From assembly GCA_019116585.1 (NCBI GenBank), contig DXBJ01000079.1, forward strand, positions 1 through 64,000: DNA of 64,000 nucleotides, read 5' to 3'. Each line of letters starts with the position of its first letter. The stretch's first letter is position 1. The notes under the pieces are model-generated. The model was not told the origin of the DNA, did no database searches, and saw only the letters and a program-made list of their open reading frames with translations. The position numbers and the translations under genes were made by a program. Origin of the DNA: Candidatus Faecalibacterium gallistercoris (GTDB taxonomy: Bacteria > Bacillota > Clostridia > Oscillospirales > Ruminococcaceae). Of this stretch, positions 52,182-63,744 are shown in pieces.

Positions 52182-53390
52182 ATGCTGACACTGGACAAAA
52201 TCTACCACGCCGCCTTCGTGCTGCGGGATGTGGCGCGGCGCACCGACCTGATCGAGGCCCCGCACCTGTCCCGCCACGGCGGCCAGCTCTACCTCAAGAC
52301 CGAGAACCTGCAGGTGACCGGCAGCTTCAAGGTGCGGGGGGCCTATTACAAGATCAGCCAGCTTTCCCCCGAGGAGCGGGCCAAAGGGGTCATTGCCTGC
52401 TCGGCGGGCAACCATGCCCAGGGCGTGGCCCTGGCCGCCACCCGGATGGGCATCCGGAGCATCGTCTGCATGCCGGACGGCGCCCCCATCATGAAGGTGG
52501 AAAACACCAAGAACCTGGGCGCGGAGGTCTGCCTGGTGCCCGGCACCTACGACGACGCCCACGACTACGCGGTCAGCCTCCAGGCCGAGACGGGCATGAC
52601 CTTCATCCACCCTTACGACGACGAGCTGGTCATTGCCGGGCAGGGGACCATCGGCCTGGAGATCCTGGACCAGCTGCCCGACCTGGATGCGGTGATCGTC
52701 CCCATCGGGGGCGGCGGGCTGATCGCGGGCATCGCCTTCACCATCAAGAGCCTGCGGCCCGACGTCAAGGTCTACGGCGTCCAGGCGGCGGGGGCCCCCA
52801 GCATGTATCTGTCGGTGCGGGATCACCGCTACCAGACCCTGGACACCGCCGCCACCTTTGCCGACGGCATCCAGGTCAAGACCCCCGGCGAGCTGACCTA
52901 TGAGCTGTGCGAAAAATACGTGGACGAGGTGGTCACCGTCAGCGAGGACGAGATCGCCGCGGCCATCCTGTCCCTGATGGAGAACCAGAAGCTGGTGGCC
53001 GAGGGCGCCGGCGCAGTGCCGGTGGCGGCGGCCCTCTTCGACAAGCTGCCCATCCAGGGCAAAAAGGCGGTGTGCGTGCTGTCCGGCGGCAACATCGACG
53101 TGAACATCCTCAGCCGGGTCATCACCCGGGGCCTGATCATGAGCGGCCGCAAGGCCAACCTGACCATCGCCCTGGAGGACAAGCCCGGCCAGCTGACCCG
53201 GGTGTCCAGCATCGTGGCCGAGTGCGGCGGCAATGTGGTGTCGGTCCAGTACGACGGCTCCGACCCCAACATGCCCATTTCCAGCTGCTTCCTCAAGCTG
53301 GGCATGGAGACCCGCGACGCCGCCCAGATCGAGCAGATCCGGACCGAGCTGTCCAAAGCCGGCTTCCAGCTGGTGAACGAACGCACCTGA
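52182..53390 (+). CDS. ilvA: Threonine ammonia-lyase
   Basis: PLP enzyme deaminating threonine to 2-oxobutyrate, the entry to isoleucine synthesis. 402 residues from ATG 52182: KTENLQVTGSFKVRGAYYK carries the PLP lysine, SAGNHAQGVALAA and PIGGGGLIAGIA bind the cofactor phosphate, and the last ~80 residues (ANLTIALEDKPGQLTRVSSIV) are one ACT domain. This single-ACT, ~400-residue form is the TdcB/short IlvA type, so whether it is biosynthetic or catabolic is not certain; the leu neighbours favour biosynthesis. Confidence 0.92.
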   Translation: MLTLDKIYHAAFVLRDVARRTDLIEAPHLSRHGGQLYLKTENLQVTGSFKVRGAYYKISQLSPEERAKGVIACSAGNHAQGVALAATRMGIRSIVCMPDGAPIMKVENTKNLGAEVCLVPGTYDDAHDYAVSLQAETGMTFIHPYDDELVIAGQGTIGLEILDQLPDLDAVIVPIGGGGLIAGIAFTIKSLRPDVKVYGVQAAGAPSMYLSVRDHRYQTLDTAATFADGIQVKTPGELTYELCEKYVDEVVTVSEDEIAAAILSLMENQKLVAEGAGAVPVAAALFDKLPIQGKKAVCVLSGGNIDVNILSRVITRGLIMSGRKANLTIALEDKPGQLTRVSSIVAECGGNVVSVQYDGSDPNMPISSCFLKLGMETRDAAQIEQIRTELSKAGFQLVNERT

Positions 53391-53427
53391 GGCGGCCCCG
53401 CCGCCCTGCAAGAAAGGAGCTTTTGCC

Positions 53428-53799
53428 ATGAATGTGATCTCCACTTCCAACGCGCCCGCCGCCATCGGGCCTTACAGCCAGGCCCTCGACCTGGGGGACC
53501 TGGTGTTCGTCTCGGGCCAGCTGCCCGTGGACCCCGCCACCGGCCGGATGCCCGACACGGTGGAGGCCCAGGCCGCCCAGAGCCTGGCCAACCTCCGGGC
53601 CATCCTGGCCGAGGCCGGCCTGACCATGGCCCATGTGGTCAAGACGGTGATCTTCCTGGCGGACATCAACGATTTTGCCGCCGTCAACGGCGTGTACGCC
53701 CAGGCGTTCGCCCAGCCCTATCCCGCCCGCAGCTGCGTGCAGGTGGCGGCCATCCCCAAGGGGGCCCGGCTGGAGATCGAGTGCATCGCCCGGCGCTGA
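53428..53799 (+). CDS. ridA: Reactive intermediate deaminase RidA
   Basis: 123 residues of the YjgF/RidA family: IGPYSQALDLGDLVFVSGQLP, then the catalytic-arginine stretch PARSCVQVAAIPKGARLEIE. RidA hydrolyses the enamine/imine intermediates released by threonine and serine dehydratases, protecting PLP enzymes. Located right after ilvA in one operon, which supports the pairing directly. AAAGGAGC precedes the ATG. Confidence 0.95.
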   Translation: MNVISTSNAPAAIGPYSQALDLGDLVFVSGQLPVDPATGRMPDTVEAQAAQSLANLRAILAEAGLTMAHVVKTVIFLADINDFAAVNGVYAQAFAQPYPARSCVQVAAIPKGARLEIECIARR

Positions 53800-53815
53800 G
53801 CAACACAGGCAAGGC

Positions 53816-53862
53816 AAAAGCCCTGCGGAGAACGCGGATGCGTTTTCCACAGGGCTTTTTGT
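53816..53862. terminator. Bidirectional terminator after ridA
   Basis: AAAAGCCCTG (53816-53825) pairs with CAGGGCTTTT (53850-53859), with an inner CGC/GCG stem; A-rich and T-rich flanks serve both directions. Confidence 0.85.
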
Positions 53863-53866
53863 CGGT

Positions 53867-54883
53867 TCAGGCGGCGCTCTGGGCCGGGGCGGAGGGGGCG
53901 GAGGGGGCGGAGGCGGCCGCTTCGCTGGCGGCGGCGCCCTCCGTGGTCTCGGCCGTCTCCTCCGGGGCGACGATCCGGCTGTGGGCCACATGGGTGCGCA
54001 GGTAGTCCACCCAGGCGGTGTAGCCCTCGGGCTTCAGGTGGTAGCCGTCGGGCTGGGCGTATTCAGCCCGCAGGTCGCCGTTTTCGTCGGCCAGCACCTC
54101 CCACAGGTCCAGGAAATAGCAGCCCTTTTCCACCGCCAGGGCGGCCAGGTCGTTGTTCACCTGGATGAACCGCTCGGCGTACATCCCGCTGTGGCGGGCG
54201 TCGGCGGACACTTCGGGCCGCACCGGCGTGATGGACTGGACGTAGATGTCGGCGTCGGGCAGCAGCTCCCGGATGCGGTCCAGCATCAGCCCGTAATAGT
54301 TCAGGAAGCTGGAGTAATCCCGGTCCTGGGTCAGGACGTTGGTGCCCAGCAGGATGTAGACCGACTGGGGCGCATAGGACACCAGGGCGTCCAGCGGCAC
54401 CTCCTCCACGCCGTCCACCCGCTTGCAGGTGGAGCCGTTGACCACCGCGCTGGGTCCCACCCCGCGGTACGCGCAGTAGTGGGCGTTGGGCAGGCCGGTG
54501 TCGTAGATCTGCATCCCCTGGGTGATGCTGTCCCCCAGAAAGACTGCGGTGTCAAAAAAGCTCAGGTCCACCGGCTGGGCCTCGGTGGCCGGCATGGAGG
54601 CCAGCCGGAAATCCATCGCGGTGGTCACGCCGTCGGCCAGCTTCTGGACGGTCAGGCTGGTCTGCCGGGTGTAGCTGAGGGTGCGCCACTCGGCGCTGGG
54701 CAGGGCCTGCTCCAGCAGGGTGGCCTGGGGCTCGCTGCGGCTGGGCGGGGTGGGGTAGAGCTGGCGCCACAGCACCCATACGCCGCACAGCAGCACCAGC
54801 AGCACCAGCGCCAGAAAGGTGGTGAACATCCTGCGCCAGCGCCTGTGCAGCACGTGGCGGCGGTATTCCTGATAATCTGCCAT
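53867..54883 (-). CDS. Membrane-anchored SGNH/GDSL hydrolase
   Basis: 338 residues from ATG 54883 (AGGAGG nine bases upstream). A basic cytoplasmic N-terminus (YRRHVLHRRWRR) precedes one TM helix (~19-39); the SGNH domain is extracytoplasmic with the serine in FLGDSITQG (S119), the GTNVL block III asparagine, and D-x-x-H in PDGYHLKPEG near 285. The last ~45 residues are a low-complexity Ala/Glu/Pro/Ser tail. Such enzymes deacetylate or esterify wall polysaccharides or lipids; the substrate is unknown. Confidence 0.88.
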   Translation of the reverse strand: MADYQEYRRHVLHRRWRRMFTTFLALVLLVLLCGVWVLWRQLYPTPPSRSEPQATLLEQALPSAEWRTLSYTRQTSLTVQKLADGVTTAMDFRLASMPATEAQPVDLSFFDTAVFLGDSITQGMQIYDTGLPNAHYCAYRGVGPSAVVNGSTCKRVDGVEEVPLDALVSYAPQSVYILLGTNVLTQDRDYSSFLNYYGLMLDRIRELLPDADIYVQSITPVRPEVSADARHSGMYAERFIQVNNDLAALAVEKGCYFLDLWEVLADENGDLRAEYAQPDGYHLKPEGYTAWVDYLRTHVAHSRIVAPEETAETTEGAAASEAAASAPSAPSAPAQSAA

Positions 54884-54935
54884 AGGCAGCACCTCCTTGC
54901 CCCGGCGGGGGGCGGTTCGTCATGGTTCTGCTTTT

Positions 54936-54964
54936 ATTATAGCGGTTTGCAGGCCCGGGCGCAA
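54936..54964 (-). promoter_or_regulatory. Promoter of the SGNH hydrolase gene
   Basis: Minus strand TTGCGC (54964-54959), 17 bases, TATAAT (54941-54936). Confidence 0.7.
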
Positions 54965-55000
54965 GCGGCAGATGCAAGTCTGGAAAGCCGGGCGGCTTTA

Positions 55001-55009
55001 TGCTATACT
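55001..55009 (+). promoter_or_regulatory. Extended -10 promoter of the desulfurase-thiI operon
   Basis: TGC directly before TATACT (55004-55009); the -35 region (TGGAAA, 54981-54986) is poor, as allowed for an extended -10 promoter. Confidence 0.6.
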
Positions 55010-55083
55010 TATAAAATAAGACCATGAGACGCCCCGGCTGGCCCGGCGGCAGGAATCCTTTTACAGAAAGCAGGTATCACCCC

Positions 55084-56235
55084 ATGCGCACAGACCCTTC
55101 GCTGCACTATCTGGACAACGCGGCCACCACCATGGTGGACCCCGCGGTGGCCGAGGTCATCCACGACGCCATGCTCCGGCACTGGGCCAACCCCTCCTCC
55201 CTTTACCCGCCGGGTGCGGAGAGCGAGGCCGCCCTGAACCATGCCCGGGCGGCCCTGGCCCGCACCATCGGCTGCAAGAGCCGGGAGTTTTACTTCACCT
55301 CCTGTGGCAGCGAGGGGAACAACCTGGCCCTGCTGGGCGGGGCGCGCAGCCGCACCTTTGGCAAAAAGATCCTCTGCTCGGGGTTTGAGCATCCCAGCGT
55401 CCGCCGCCCGCTGGAGGCGCTGGCCGGCTCGGGCTGGCAGGTGGAGTTCGTGCCGCCCGCCGCCGACGGCAGCCTGGACGTGGACCGGCTGCTGGAGCGG
55501 GTGGACCGGGCCACCATCCTGGTGGCCTGCATGATGGTGAACAACGAGACCGGGGCCCGCTGCGATGTGGAAAAGCTGGCCCGGGAGACCAAAGCCCTGA
55601 ACAGCCGCACCATGGTCCACGTGGACGGCGTCCAGGCCTGGATGCGGCTGCCGGTCCGGCTGGAGGGCAGCGGCATCGACAGCTTCACGGTCAGCGGCCA
55701 CAAGATCCACGCCCCCAAGGGGGTGGGCGGGCTGTACCTCAGCGACAGGCTGGTCCAGAGCTTTCAGCCCCCCTACCTGGGCGGCGAGCAGGAGCGGGGG
55801 CTGCGCCCCGGCACCGAGAACCTGCCCTACGCCCTGGGGCTGGAGGCGGCGGCCCGCAAACTGGCCCCCGACCTGGCCGGGCGCGCCAGCCACATCCGGG
55901 CCCTGAACCAGCGGCTGCGGGCGGGGCTGGCCGCCTTCCCCACCGTGGAGATCAACAGCCCGGCGGACGCGGTGCCCGAAATTTTGAACTTCAGCGAGAA
56001 CAAGGTCAAAAGCGAGACCATGCTGGCCTGGCTGGCCGAGGCGAAGATCTACGTCTCGTCGGCCTCCGCCTGCGGCCGGGGCGAGCCCAGCCACACCCTG
56101 GAAGCCATGGGCCGCCCGGCCAAAGCGGTGGACACCGCCATCCGGGTGTCCTTCTGCGCCGGGAACACCGAGGAGGACGTGGACGCCTTCCTCGAGCGGT
56201 TCGAGGCGGGGATGAAGCAGCTGCAGGGGATCTGA
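55084..56235 (+). CDS. Cysteine desulfurase (NifS/IscS family)
   Basis: PLP enzyme taking sulfur from cysteine as a persulfide. 383 residues from ATG 55084: YLDNAATTMVDP, FTSCGSEGNNLAL, PLP lysine in SGHKIHAPKGVG (~206) and the catalytic-cysteine loop SSASACGRGEPSH (~330). It is followed by thiI 87 bases on, the same pair as nifZ-thiI of Bacillus subtilis, where the desulfurase feeds ThiI rather than general Fe-S assembly. I infer a dedicated 4-thiouridine donor. Confidence 0.93.
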   Translation: MRTDPSLHYLDNAATTMVDPAVAEVIHDAMLRHWANPSSLYPPGAESEAALNHARAALARTIGCKSREFYFTSCGSEGNNLALLGGARSRTFGKKILCSGFEHPSVRRPLEALAGSGWQVEFVPPAADGSLDVDRLLERVDRATILVACMMVNNETGARCDVEKLARETKALNSRTMVHVDGVQAWMRLPVRLEGSGIDSFTVSGHKIHAPKGVGGLYLSDRLVQSFQPPYLGGEQERGLRPGTENLPYALGLEAAARKLAPDLAGRASHIRALNQRLRAGLAAFPTVEINSPADAVPEILNFSENKVKSETMLAWLAEAKIYVSSASACGRGEPSHTLEAMGRPAKAVDTAIRVSFCAGNTEEDVDAFLERFEAGMKQLQGI

Positions 56236-56267
56236 CCGGCTGAGAAAGCGACGTTTGACGATCATTA

Positions 56268-56299
56268 CGGGCGCGCCCCGGCCCCGCGGGCCGGCCAGC
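56268..56299 (+). repeat. GC-rich palindrome before thiI
   Basis: GGGCGCGCCCCGG followed by a CCCC-GC-GGG(CC)GG-type hairpin, 24 bases before the thiI start; similar to 8480-8545. Confidence 0.45.
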
Positions 56300-56322
56300 G
56301 CCATCACAGAGAGGAATACAGG

Positions 56323-57525
56323 ATGCAGGATATGCAGGAAGTTATCATCGGCTACCAGGGGGAGATGTCCCTCAAGGGGCTGAACCGGAATCAGTTTGAA
56401 TCTGCCACCATCAAGATCCTGCGCTACCGCGTCAAGGACGCGGGGCGCTTCCGGATCTGGTGCGCGCAGTCCACCTTCTACATCGAGCCGGAGGACGCCG
56501 AAGCCGACCTGGACCTGGCCTTTGCCCGGGTGTCCAAAGTGTTCGGCCTGGCGGCGGTCAGCCGCAGCGCCGTCTGCGAAAAGGACTTCGGCGCCATTTG
56601 CCAGACCGCCGAAAGCTATCTGGGGGCCGCCCTGGCCCGGGCCAAAACCTTCAAGGTGGAGGCCCGCCGGGCGGACAAGACCTTCCCCATGGACAGCCCC
56701 GCCCTGATGCGGGAGCTGGGGGCCTATCTGCTGGAGCGCAACCCCCGCCTGAAGGTGGACGTCCACGATCCCGACTGCAAGGTCATCGTGGAGATCCGGG
56801 ACCGGGGGGCCTACGTCCACGGGCCCAAAGTCCCCGGCGAGGGGGGCCTGCCGGTGGGCACCAGCGGCCGGGCGCTGAATATGCTGTCCGGCGGCATCGA
56901 CAGCCCGGTGGCCGCCTACCGGATGGCCAAGCGGGGCCTGGCGCTGGACCACATCCATTTCGCCTCGCCCCCCTACACCTCCGAGCGGGCCCGCCGCAAG
57001 GTGATCGCCCTGGCCCAGCACACCAGCGTCTACACCGGCAGCTGCAACCTGTTCGTGGTGCCCTACACCCGCCCCCAGGAGTGCATCCGGGACAACGCCC
57101 CGCCCATGCTGTTCACCGTGCTGATGCGCCGCAGCATGATGCGGATCGCCGGCCAGATCGCCCGGCGGCAGGGCTGCGAGGCCCTGATCACCGGCGAGAG
57201 CCTGGCCCAGGTGGCCAGCCAGACCGTCCAGGCCATCCGCTGCACCGACGCCGCCCAGGACCTGCCGGTGCTGCGGCCCCTGATCGGGATGGACAAGACC
57301 GAGATCATCGAGACGGCCCGCCGCATCGGCACCTTTGAGACCAGCATCCTGCCCTACGAGGACTGCTGCACCATCTTTACGCCGCCCCATCCCAAGCTGC
57401 GCCCCACCCTGGAAGAGGTGCTGGAGGCCGAGGCCGCCATGCCGGACCTGCCCGGCCTGGAGGCCGAAGCGGCGGCGGAGGCCGAGCGGGTGCGCATCCG
57501 CATCGACGACGAGCCCGAAGTGTAA
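56323..57525 (+). CDS. thiI: tRNA 4-thiouridine synthetase ThiI
   Basis: Adenylates U8 of tRNA and inserts sulfur. 400 residues: NFLD/THUMP region (~1-170; EGGLPVGTSGRALNM closes it) and the PP-loop SGGIDSPVAAYRM near 188. There is no C-terminal rhodanese domain, as in Gram-positive ThiI. YEDCCTIFTPPHP carries the conserved cysteine pair. GAGAGGAATACAGG precedes the ATG; a second in-frame ATG at 56332 is also possible. Confidence 0.95.
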   Translation: MQDMQEVIIGYQGEMSLKGLNRNQFESATIKILRYRVKDAGRFRIWCAQSTFYIEPEDAEADLDLAFARVSKVFGLAAVSRSAVCEKDFGAICQTAESYLGAALARAKTFKVEARRADKTFPMDSPALMRELGAYLLERNPRLKVDVHDPDCKVIVEIRDRGAYVHGPKVPGEGGLPVGTSGRALNMLSGGIDSPVAAYRMAKRGLALDHIHFASPPYTSERARRKVIALAQHTSVYTGSCNLFVVPYTRPQECIRDNAPPMLFTVLMRRSMMRIAGQIARRQGCEALITGESLAQVASQTVQAIRCTDAAQDLPVLRPLIGMDKTEIIETARRIGTFETSILPYEDCCTIFTPPHPKLRPTLEEVLEAEAAMPDLPGLEAEAAAEAERVRIRIDDEPEV

Positions 57526-57537
57526 GGAGGCAGAGCC

Positions 57538-58854
57538 ATGACCGCAGAGATCATCAGCGTGGGCACCGAGCTGCTGCTCGGCAACATCCTGAACACCAAC
57601 GCCCAGTTCCTCAGCCAGGAGCTGGCGGCCCTGGGCATCACCGTCCAGCGGCAGAGCACCATCGGGGACAACCACGACCGCCTGGCCGAGTGGGTGGAGG
57701 CGGCCAAAGCCCGGGCGGACCTGCTGGTCTTTACCGGGGGGCTGGGCCCCACCGCCGACGACCTGACCAAAGAGACGGTGGCCGCCTGCTATGGGGACAG
57801 CCTGACCTTCGACCCCGAGGAGTGGGAGAAGATCACCTCCTTCTTCGCCCGGATGGGCCGGCAGACCACCCCCAACAACCGCAAACAGGCCATGGTGCCG
57901 GTCCACGGCCAGAAGATCCCCAACGCCCACGGCACCGCGCCGGGGGCCTGGTTCGAGCAGGAGGGCCGCTGCGCCGTCCTGATGCCGGGGGTGCCCGCCG
58001 AGATGAAGGCCATGTGGGCCGAACAGGTGCGCCCCCGCCTGCTGGCGAGGCAGAACTGCACCCTGCACTCCCTGACGCTGCGGGTGCTGGGGGGCGAAAG
58101 CGACATCGAATACCGGGTGCGCGGCCTGCTGAAAAACGAAAACCCCACCGCCGCCATCTACTGCAAGACCGGCGAAAGCGAGATCCGGATCACCGCCCGG
58201 GCCGCCAGCGACCAGGACGGGGCGCAAATGTGCCGGGCATATGCCAAAAAGTTCTATGATCTGCTGGGGGACGCGGTGTATGATGAAGATGTGCCGGGGC
58301 TGGCCCACACGGTGGTCCACACCCTGGCGGCCAGGGGGCTGACCCTTTCCACCGCCGAAAGCTGCACCGGCGGCATGATCGCCCAGCAGCTGACGGGGGT
58401 GCCGGGGGCCAGCGACGTCTTTGGCTACGGCTTTGTCACCTACTGGGAGCAGGCCAAGGCCAGGCTGCTGGGGGTGAACCCGGCGGTCATCGAACGGTAC
58501 AACGTGGTGTCGGGGCCGGTGGCCGCCCAGATGGCCCGGGGGGCCCGGGCGGCGTCCGGGTCAGACCTGGCGGTGGCCGTCACCGGCCTGGCCGGGCCCG
58601 GGGGCGGGGACGCCGTCCGCCCGGTGGGCACCGTCTACATCGCCGGGGCGGCCGGGACAAGCGTCTTTGTGGAAAAGTTCCACTACGTCCGCCCGGACCG
58701 GGAAAACACCCGGGCCCGGGCCGCCCACGCAGCCCTGGAGCTGGCGCTGCGGCTGGCCCAGGGCAAAGCGCCGGCAGGCTGCTACCGCATCGACGCGGCG
58801 GCCTGCAGCGACCCGGCGGCCCTGGCCGCCCTGGACGGGGCGCTGATCCTATAA
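57538..58854 (+). CDS. cinA: CinA (competence/damage-inducible protein; NMN deamidase domain)
   Basis: 438 residues with two domains. The N-terminal MoaB-like domain has ISVGTELLLGNILNTNAQFL and FTGGLGPTADDLTKE; the C-terminal domain (from ~265) has STAESCTGGMIAQQLTGVPG and AVTGLAGPGGG, the nicotinamide-nucleotide amidohydrolase signature. It probably recycles NMN to NaMN, linking with nadD upstream in the window. TAAGGAGGCAGAGCC lies before ATG, 12 bases after thiI. Confidence 0.95.
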   Translation: MTAEIISVGTELLLGNILNTNAQFLSQELAALGITVQRQSTIGDNHDRLAEWVEAAKARADLLVFTGGLGPTADDLTKETVAACYGDSLTFDPEEWEKITSFFARMGRQTTPNNRKQAMVPVHGQKIPNAHGTAPGAWFEQEGRCAVLMPGVPAEMKAMWAEQVRPRLLARQNCTLHSLTLRVLGGESDIEYRVRGLLKNENPTAAIYCKTGESEIRITARAASDQDGAQMCRAYAKKFYDLLGDAVYDEDVPGLAHTVVHTLAARGLTLSTAESCTGGMIAQQLTGVPGASDVFGYGFVTYWEQAKARLLGVNPAVIERYNVVSGPVAAQMARGARAASGSDLAVAVTGLAGPGGGDAVRPVGTVYIAGAAGTSVFVEKFHYVRPDRENTRARAAHAALELALRLAQGKAPAGCYRIDAAACSDPAALAALDGALIL

Positions 58855-58876
58855 CGACAAGCAGGGGGGAACGAGG

Positions 58877-59857
58877 ATGGCAGCAGCAAGCGAGAGCCGG
58901 GTGCTTCGGTTCTTCGGGGTGGAGGAGGCGCAGGTGCGGCAGGCCGCGTCCGGCCTGGCGGGGCGGTGCAGCCTGGCCCGGATCGAGACGCGGGCCCAGG
59001 GGGCCGAGACCCTGCTGGCCCTGACTGCGCCCCCTTCCGCCCTGCGGAAAGCCGAGGGCCTGCTGGCCCGGACCTTTCCGGGCGGGCTGTACGGCGCGGG
59101 GGGCGACACCCTGGCCCGGTGCGCCGCCCGGGCGCTGGTCCAGCGTGACCGGCTGCTGGCCTGCGCCGACACCCTGGCCCTGGACCTGCTGGCCCCCCGG
59201 CTGGAGGGGCAGGCAGGGGTGGACGCCTGCTTCGACTTTGGGGCGGGCAGCTGCGCCGACCCCGCCGCCCTGGCCAGGATCGAGGCCGGGGCGCGCCGCT
59301 GCCAGGGCCCCGGCCCTTCGGAGCCGGTGTGGGACGAGCTGTGCCGGCTGCGGGCCGCCCTCCGGGTGACCCACGCCGACTTTGTGGCCGGGGCCATCCC
59401 ACTGCCGGAGGGGACCCTGACCGCCGTAGCGGGCCGCCGGGGCAGCTGGCTGTACCGGGTCCCGGCGGGGGACAACCCCGCCCTCTGGCTGCTGGACCTG
59501 GTCCGCCGGGCCGCTTTGGGATGCCCCCAGGCCCCGGGGGTCAGCTTCACCCTCCACGGGGACCGTCCCGCCCTGGCGGCGGACCGCCCGGCCCTGCAGC
59601 TGCCCGCCGCCGCGCCCTCGGCCGCCGCGCTGGAAGCCGCCCTGGCCGCCCGCCCGGAGCAGGAGCCTGCCGCGGCCCTGCCCCACCGCAGCCGCTGGCC
59701 GGCGCGGCTGGCGTTCCTGCTGCTGGTGCTGGCAGCGGTGGGCCTGGCGGCCGCCTTCCGCCTCACCGGCGGCGACCTGGCCGCCCTGCCCGAGGTGCTG
59801 CGCAGCCTGCCCGAGGGCCCGGGGATGCCGGCCCATTCCGGCGCCACCCTGCTGTGA
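58877..59857 (+). CDS. Unknown protein with a C-terminal membrane helix
   Basis: 326 residues, not recognised. An Ala/Arg-rich soluble part (1-270) is followed by a basic segment and one TM helix (~277-297, LAFLLLVLAAVGLAAAF), and a short outside tail. The part around 90-200 resembles neither CinA nor a sugar-binding fold to my eye. GGGGGGAACGAGG precedes ATG 58877, 22 bases after cinA, so it is in that operon. A frame this long on the coding strand with a clear ribosome site and terminator is very probably a real gene. Confidence 0.65.
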   Translation: MAAASESRVLRFFGVEEAQVRQAASGLAGRCSLARIETRAQGAETLLALTAPPSALRKAEGLLARTFPGGLYGAGGDTLARCAARALVQRDRLLACADTLALDLLAPRLEGQAGVDACFDFGAGSCADPAALARIEAGARRCQGPGPSEPVWDELCRLRAALRVTHADFVAGAIPLPEGTLTAVAGRRGSWLYRVPAGDNPALWLLDLVRRAALGCPQAPGVSFTLHGDRPALAADRPALQLPAAAPSAAALEAALAARPEQEPAAALPHRSRWPARLAFLLLVLAAVGLAAAFRLTGGDLAALPEVLRSLPEGPGMPAHSGATLL

Positions 59858-59870
59858 GCGCAAAAAATCA

Positions 59871-59903
59871 GCTCCCTCAGCCGCATGGCTGAGGGAGCTG
59901 TTT
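59871..59903. terminator. Bidirectional terminator between the cinA operon and secA
   Basis: GCTCCCTCAGCC (59871-59882) pairs with GGCTGAGGGAGC (59887-59898), loop of four. TGTTTTG follows on the plus strand and TGATTTTTTG on the minus strand. Confidence 0.9.
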
Positions 59904-59922
59904 TGCTGTGCAGGTTATCCGC

Positions 59923-62889
<2,967 letters not shown>

Positions 62890-62967
62890 AGTTTCACCTC
62901 AAAATCGTGTGTCTATCGGAAAACGGGCGGCAAAGCAGCCCGCTGTGTCTGCTTTCACGCATCTTTT

Positions 62968-62997
62968 ATAATACACCAAAGCGGGAAGGGGTGTCAA
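62968..62997 (-). promoter_or_regulatory. secA promoter
   Basis: Minus strand TTGACA (62997-62992), 18 bases, TATTAT (62973-62968). Confidence 0.7.
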
Positions 62998-63083
62998 ACA
63001 TTTGGGGCGGTTTCCGGTAAATTTTCTGTGAACAGAAAAGGAAAAGCCGCTCTGCGCACGGCACAGGGCGGCAAAAAGCGATT

Positions 63084-63725
63084 TTACAGCAGGCCGGGCA
63101 GGTCGGCCAGGCGGTCGATGACGGTGCAGCCGGTGGCCTCCAGCCGGGGGCGGGTCTGGTGGCCGCCGGCGTAGAGGATGCACCGCACCCCCATGGCCCG
63201 GGCGGTCTCGGCGTCGTGGTCGGTGTCGCCCACCATCAGGCAGCGGGCCGGGTCGGCCCCGCTGGCGGCGATGTAGTCCCGCCCCAGCTGTACCTTGCCG
63301 GCGCCGTAGATGTCCGACAGGCCCAGCATGGCCTGGAACGCGTCCCCCAGCCCCCGGCGGGCGGCCTGCTGGGCCAGATAGTCCCGGCGGGAGACGGACA
63401 GCAGGGCCTGCCCGATGCCCCGGCCTGCCAGCGCCCGGATGACGCCGGCGGCACCCTCGGTCAGGGGGCAGGCGTCCACCCCGGCGTTGTAGCGCTGCAT
63501 ATAGCTCTCGGCCAGAAGGGGGAAGGGGTCGCGCCCAAAGTCGAACCCCACCCGGCGGTAATAGTCCTCGATGGGGAAGCCGAACACCGACCGGTAGGCG
63601 TCCAGGTCATACCGCTGGGGATAGCCGTATTCGTCCAGCAGCCCGTTCAGGCAGCCGCAGGAATAGGCGGCGTCGTCCATCAGGGTGCCGTTCCAGTCCC
63701 AGAAAACAAGCGAAGGTGCAGCCAT
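63084..63725 (-). CDS. HAD-family phosphatase (phosphoglycolate-phosphatase-like)
   Basis: 213 residues: nucleophile motif FWDWNGTLMDD (D with the Firmicute DWNGT variant), a helical cap ~15-80, motif II LLSVSRRDY and motif III/IV MVGDTDHDAETARAMG. The cap (C1) type fits Gph/PPase-like enzymes that hydrolyse small phosphate esters; the substrate cannot be told. It lies 19 bases after the QueT-type gene in the same direction, perhaps co-transcribed. Confidence 0.85.
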   Translation of the reverse strand: MAAPSLVFWDWNGTLMDDAAYSCGCLNGLLDEYGYPQRYDLDAYRSVFGFPIEDYYRRVGFDFGRDPFPLLAESYMQRYNAGVDACPLTEGAAGVIRALAGRGIGQALLSVSRRDYLAQQAARRGLGDAFQAMLGLSDIYGAGKVQLGRDYIAASGADPARCLMVGDTDHDAETARAMGVRCILYAGGHQTRPRLEATGCTVIDRLADLPGLL

Positions 63726-63744
63726 GACAGCCTCCTGGAAAGGG

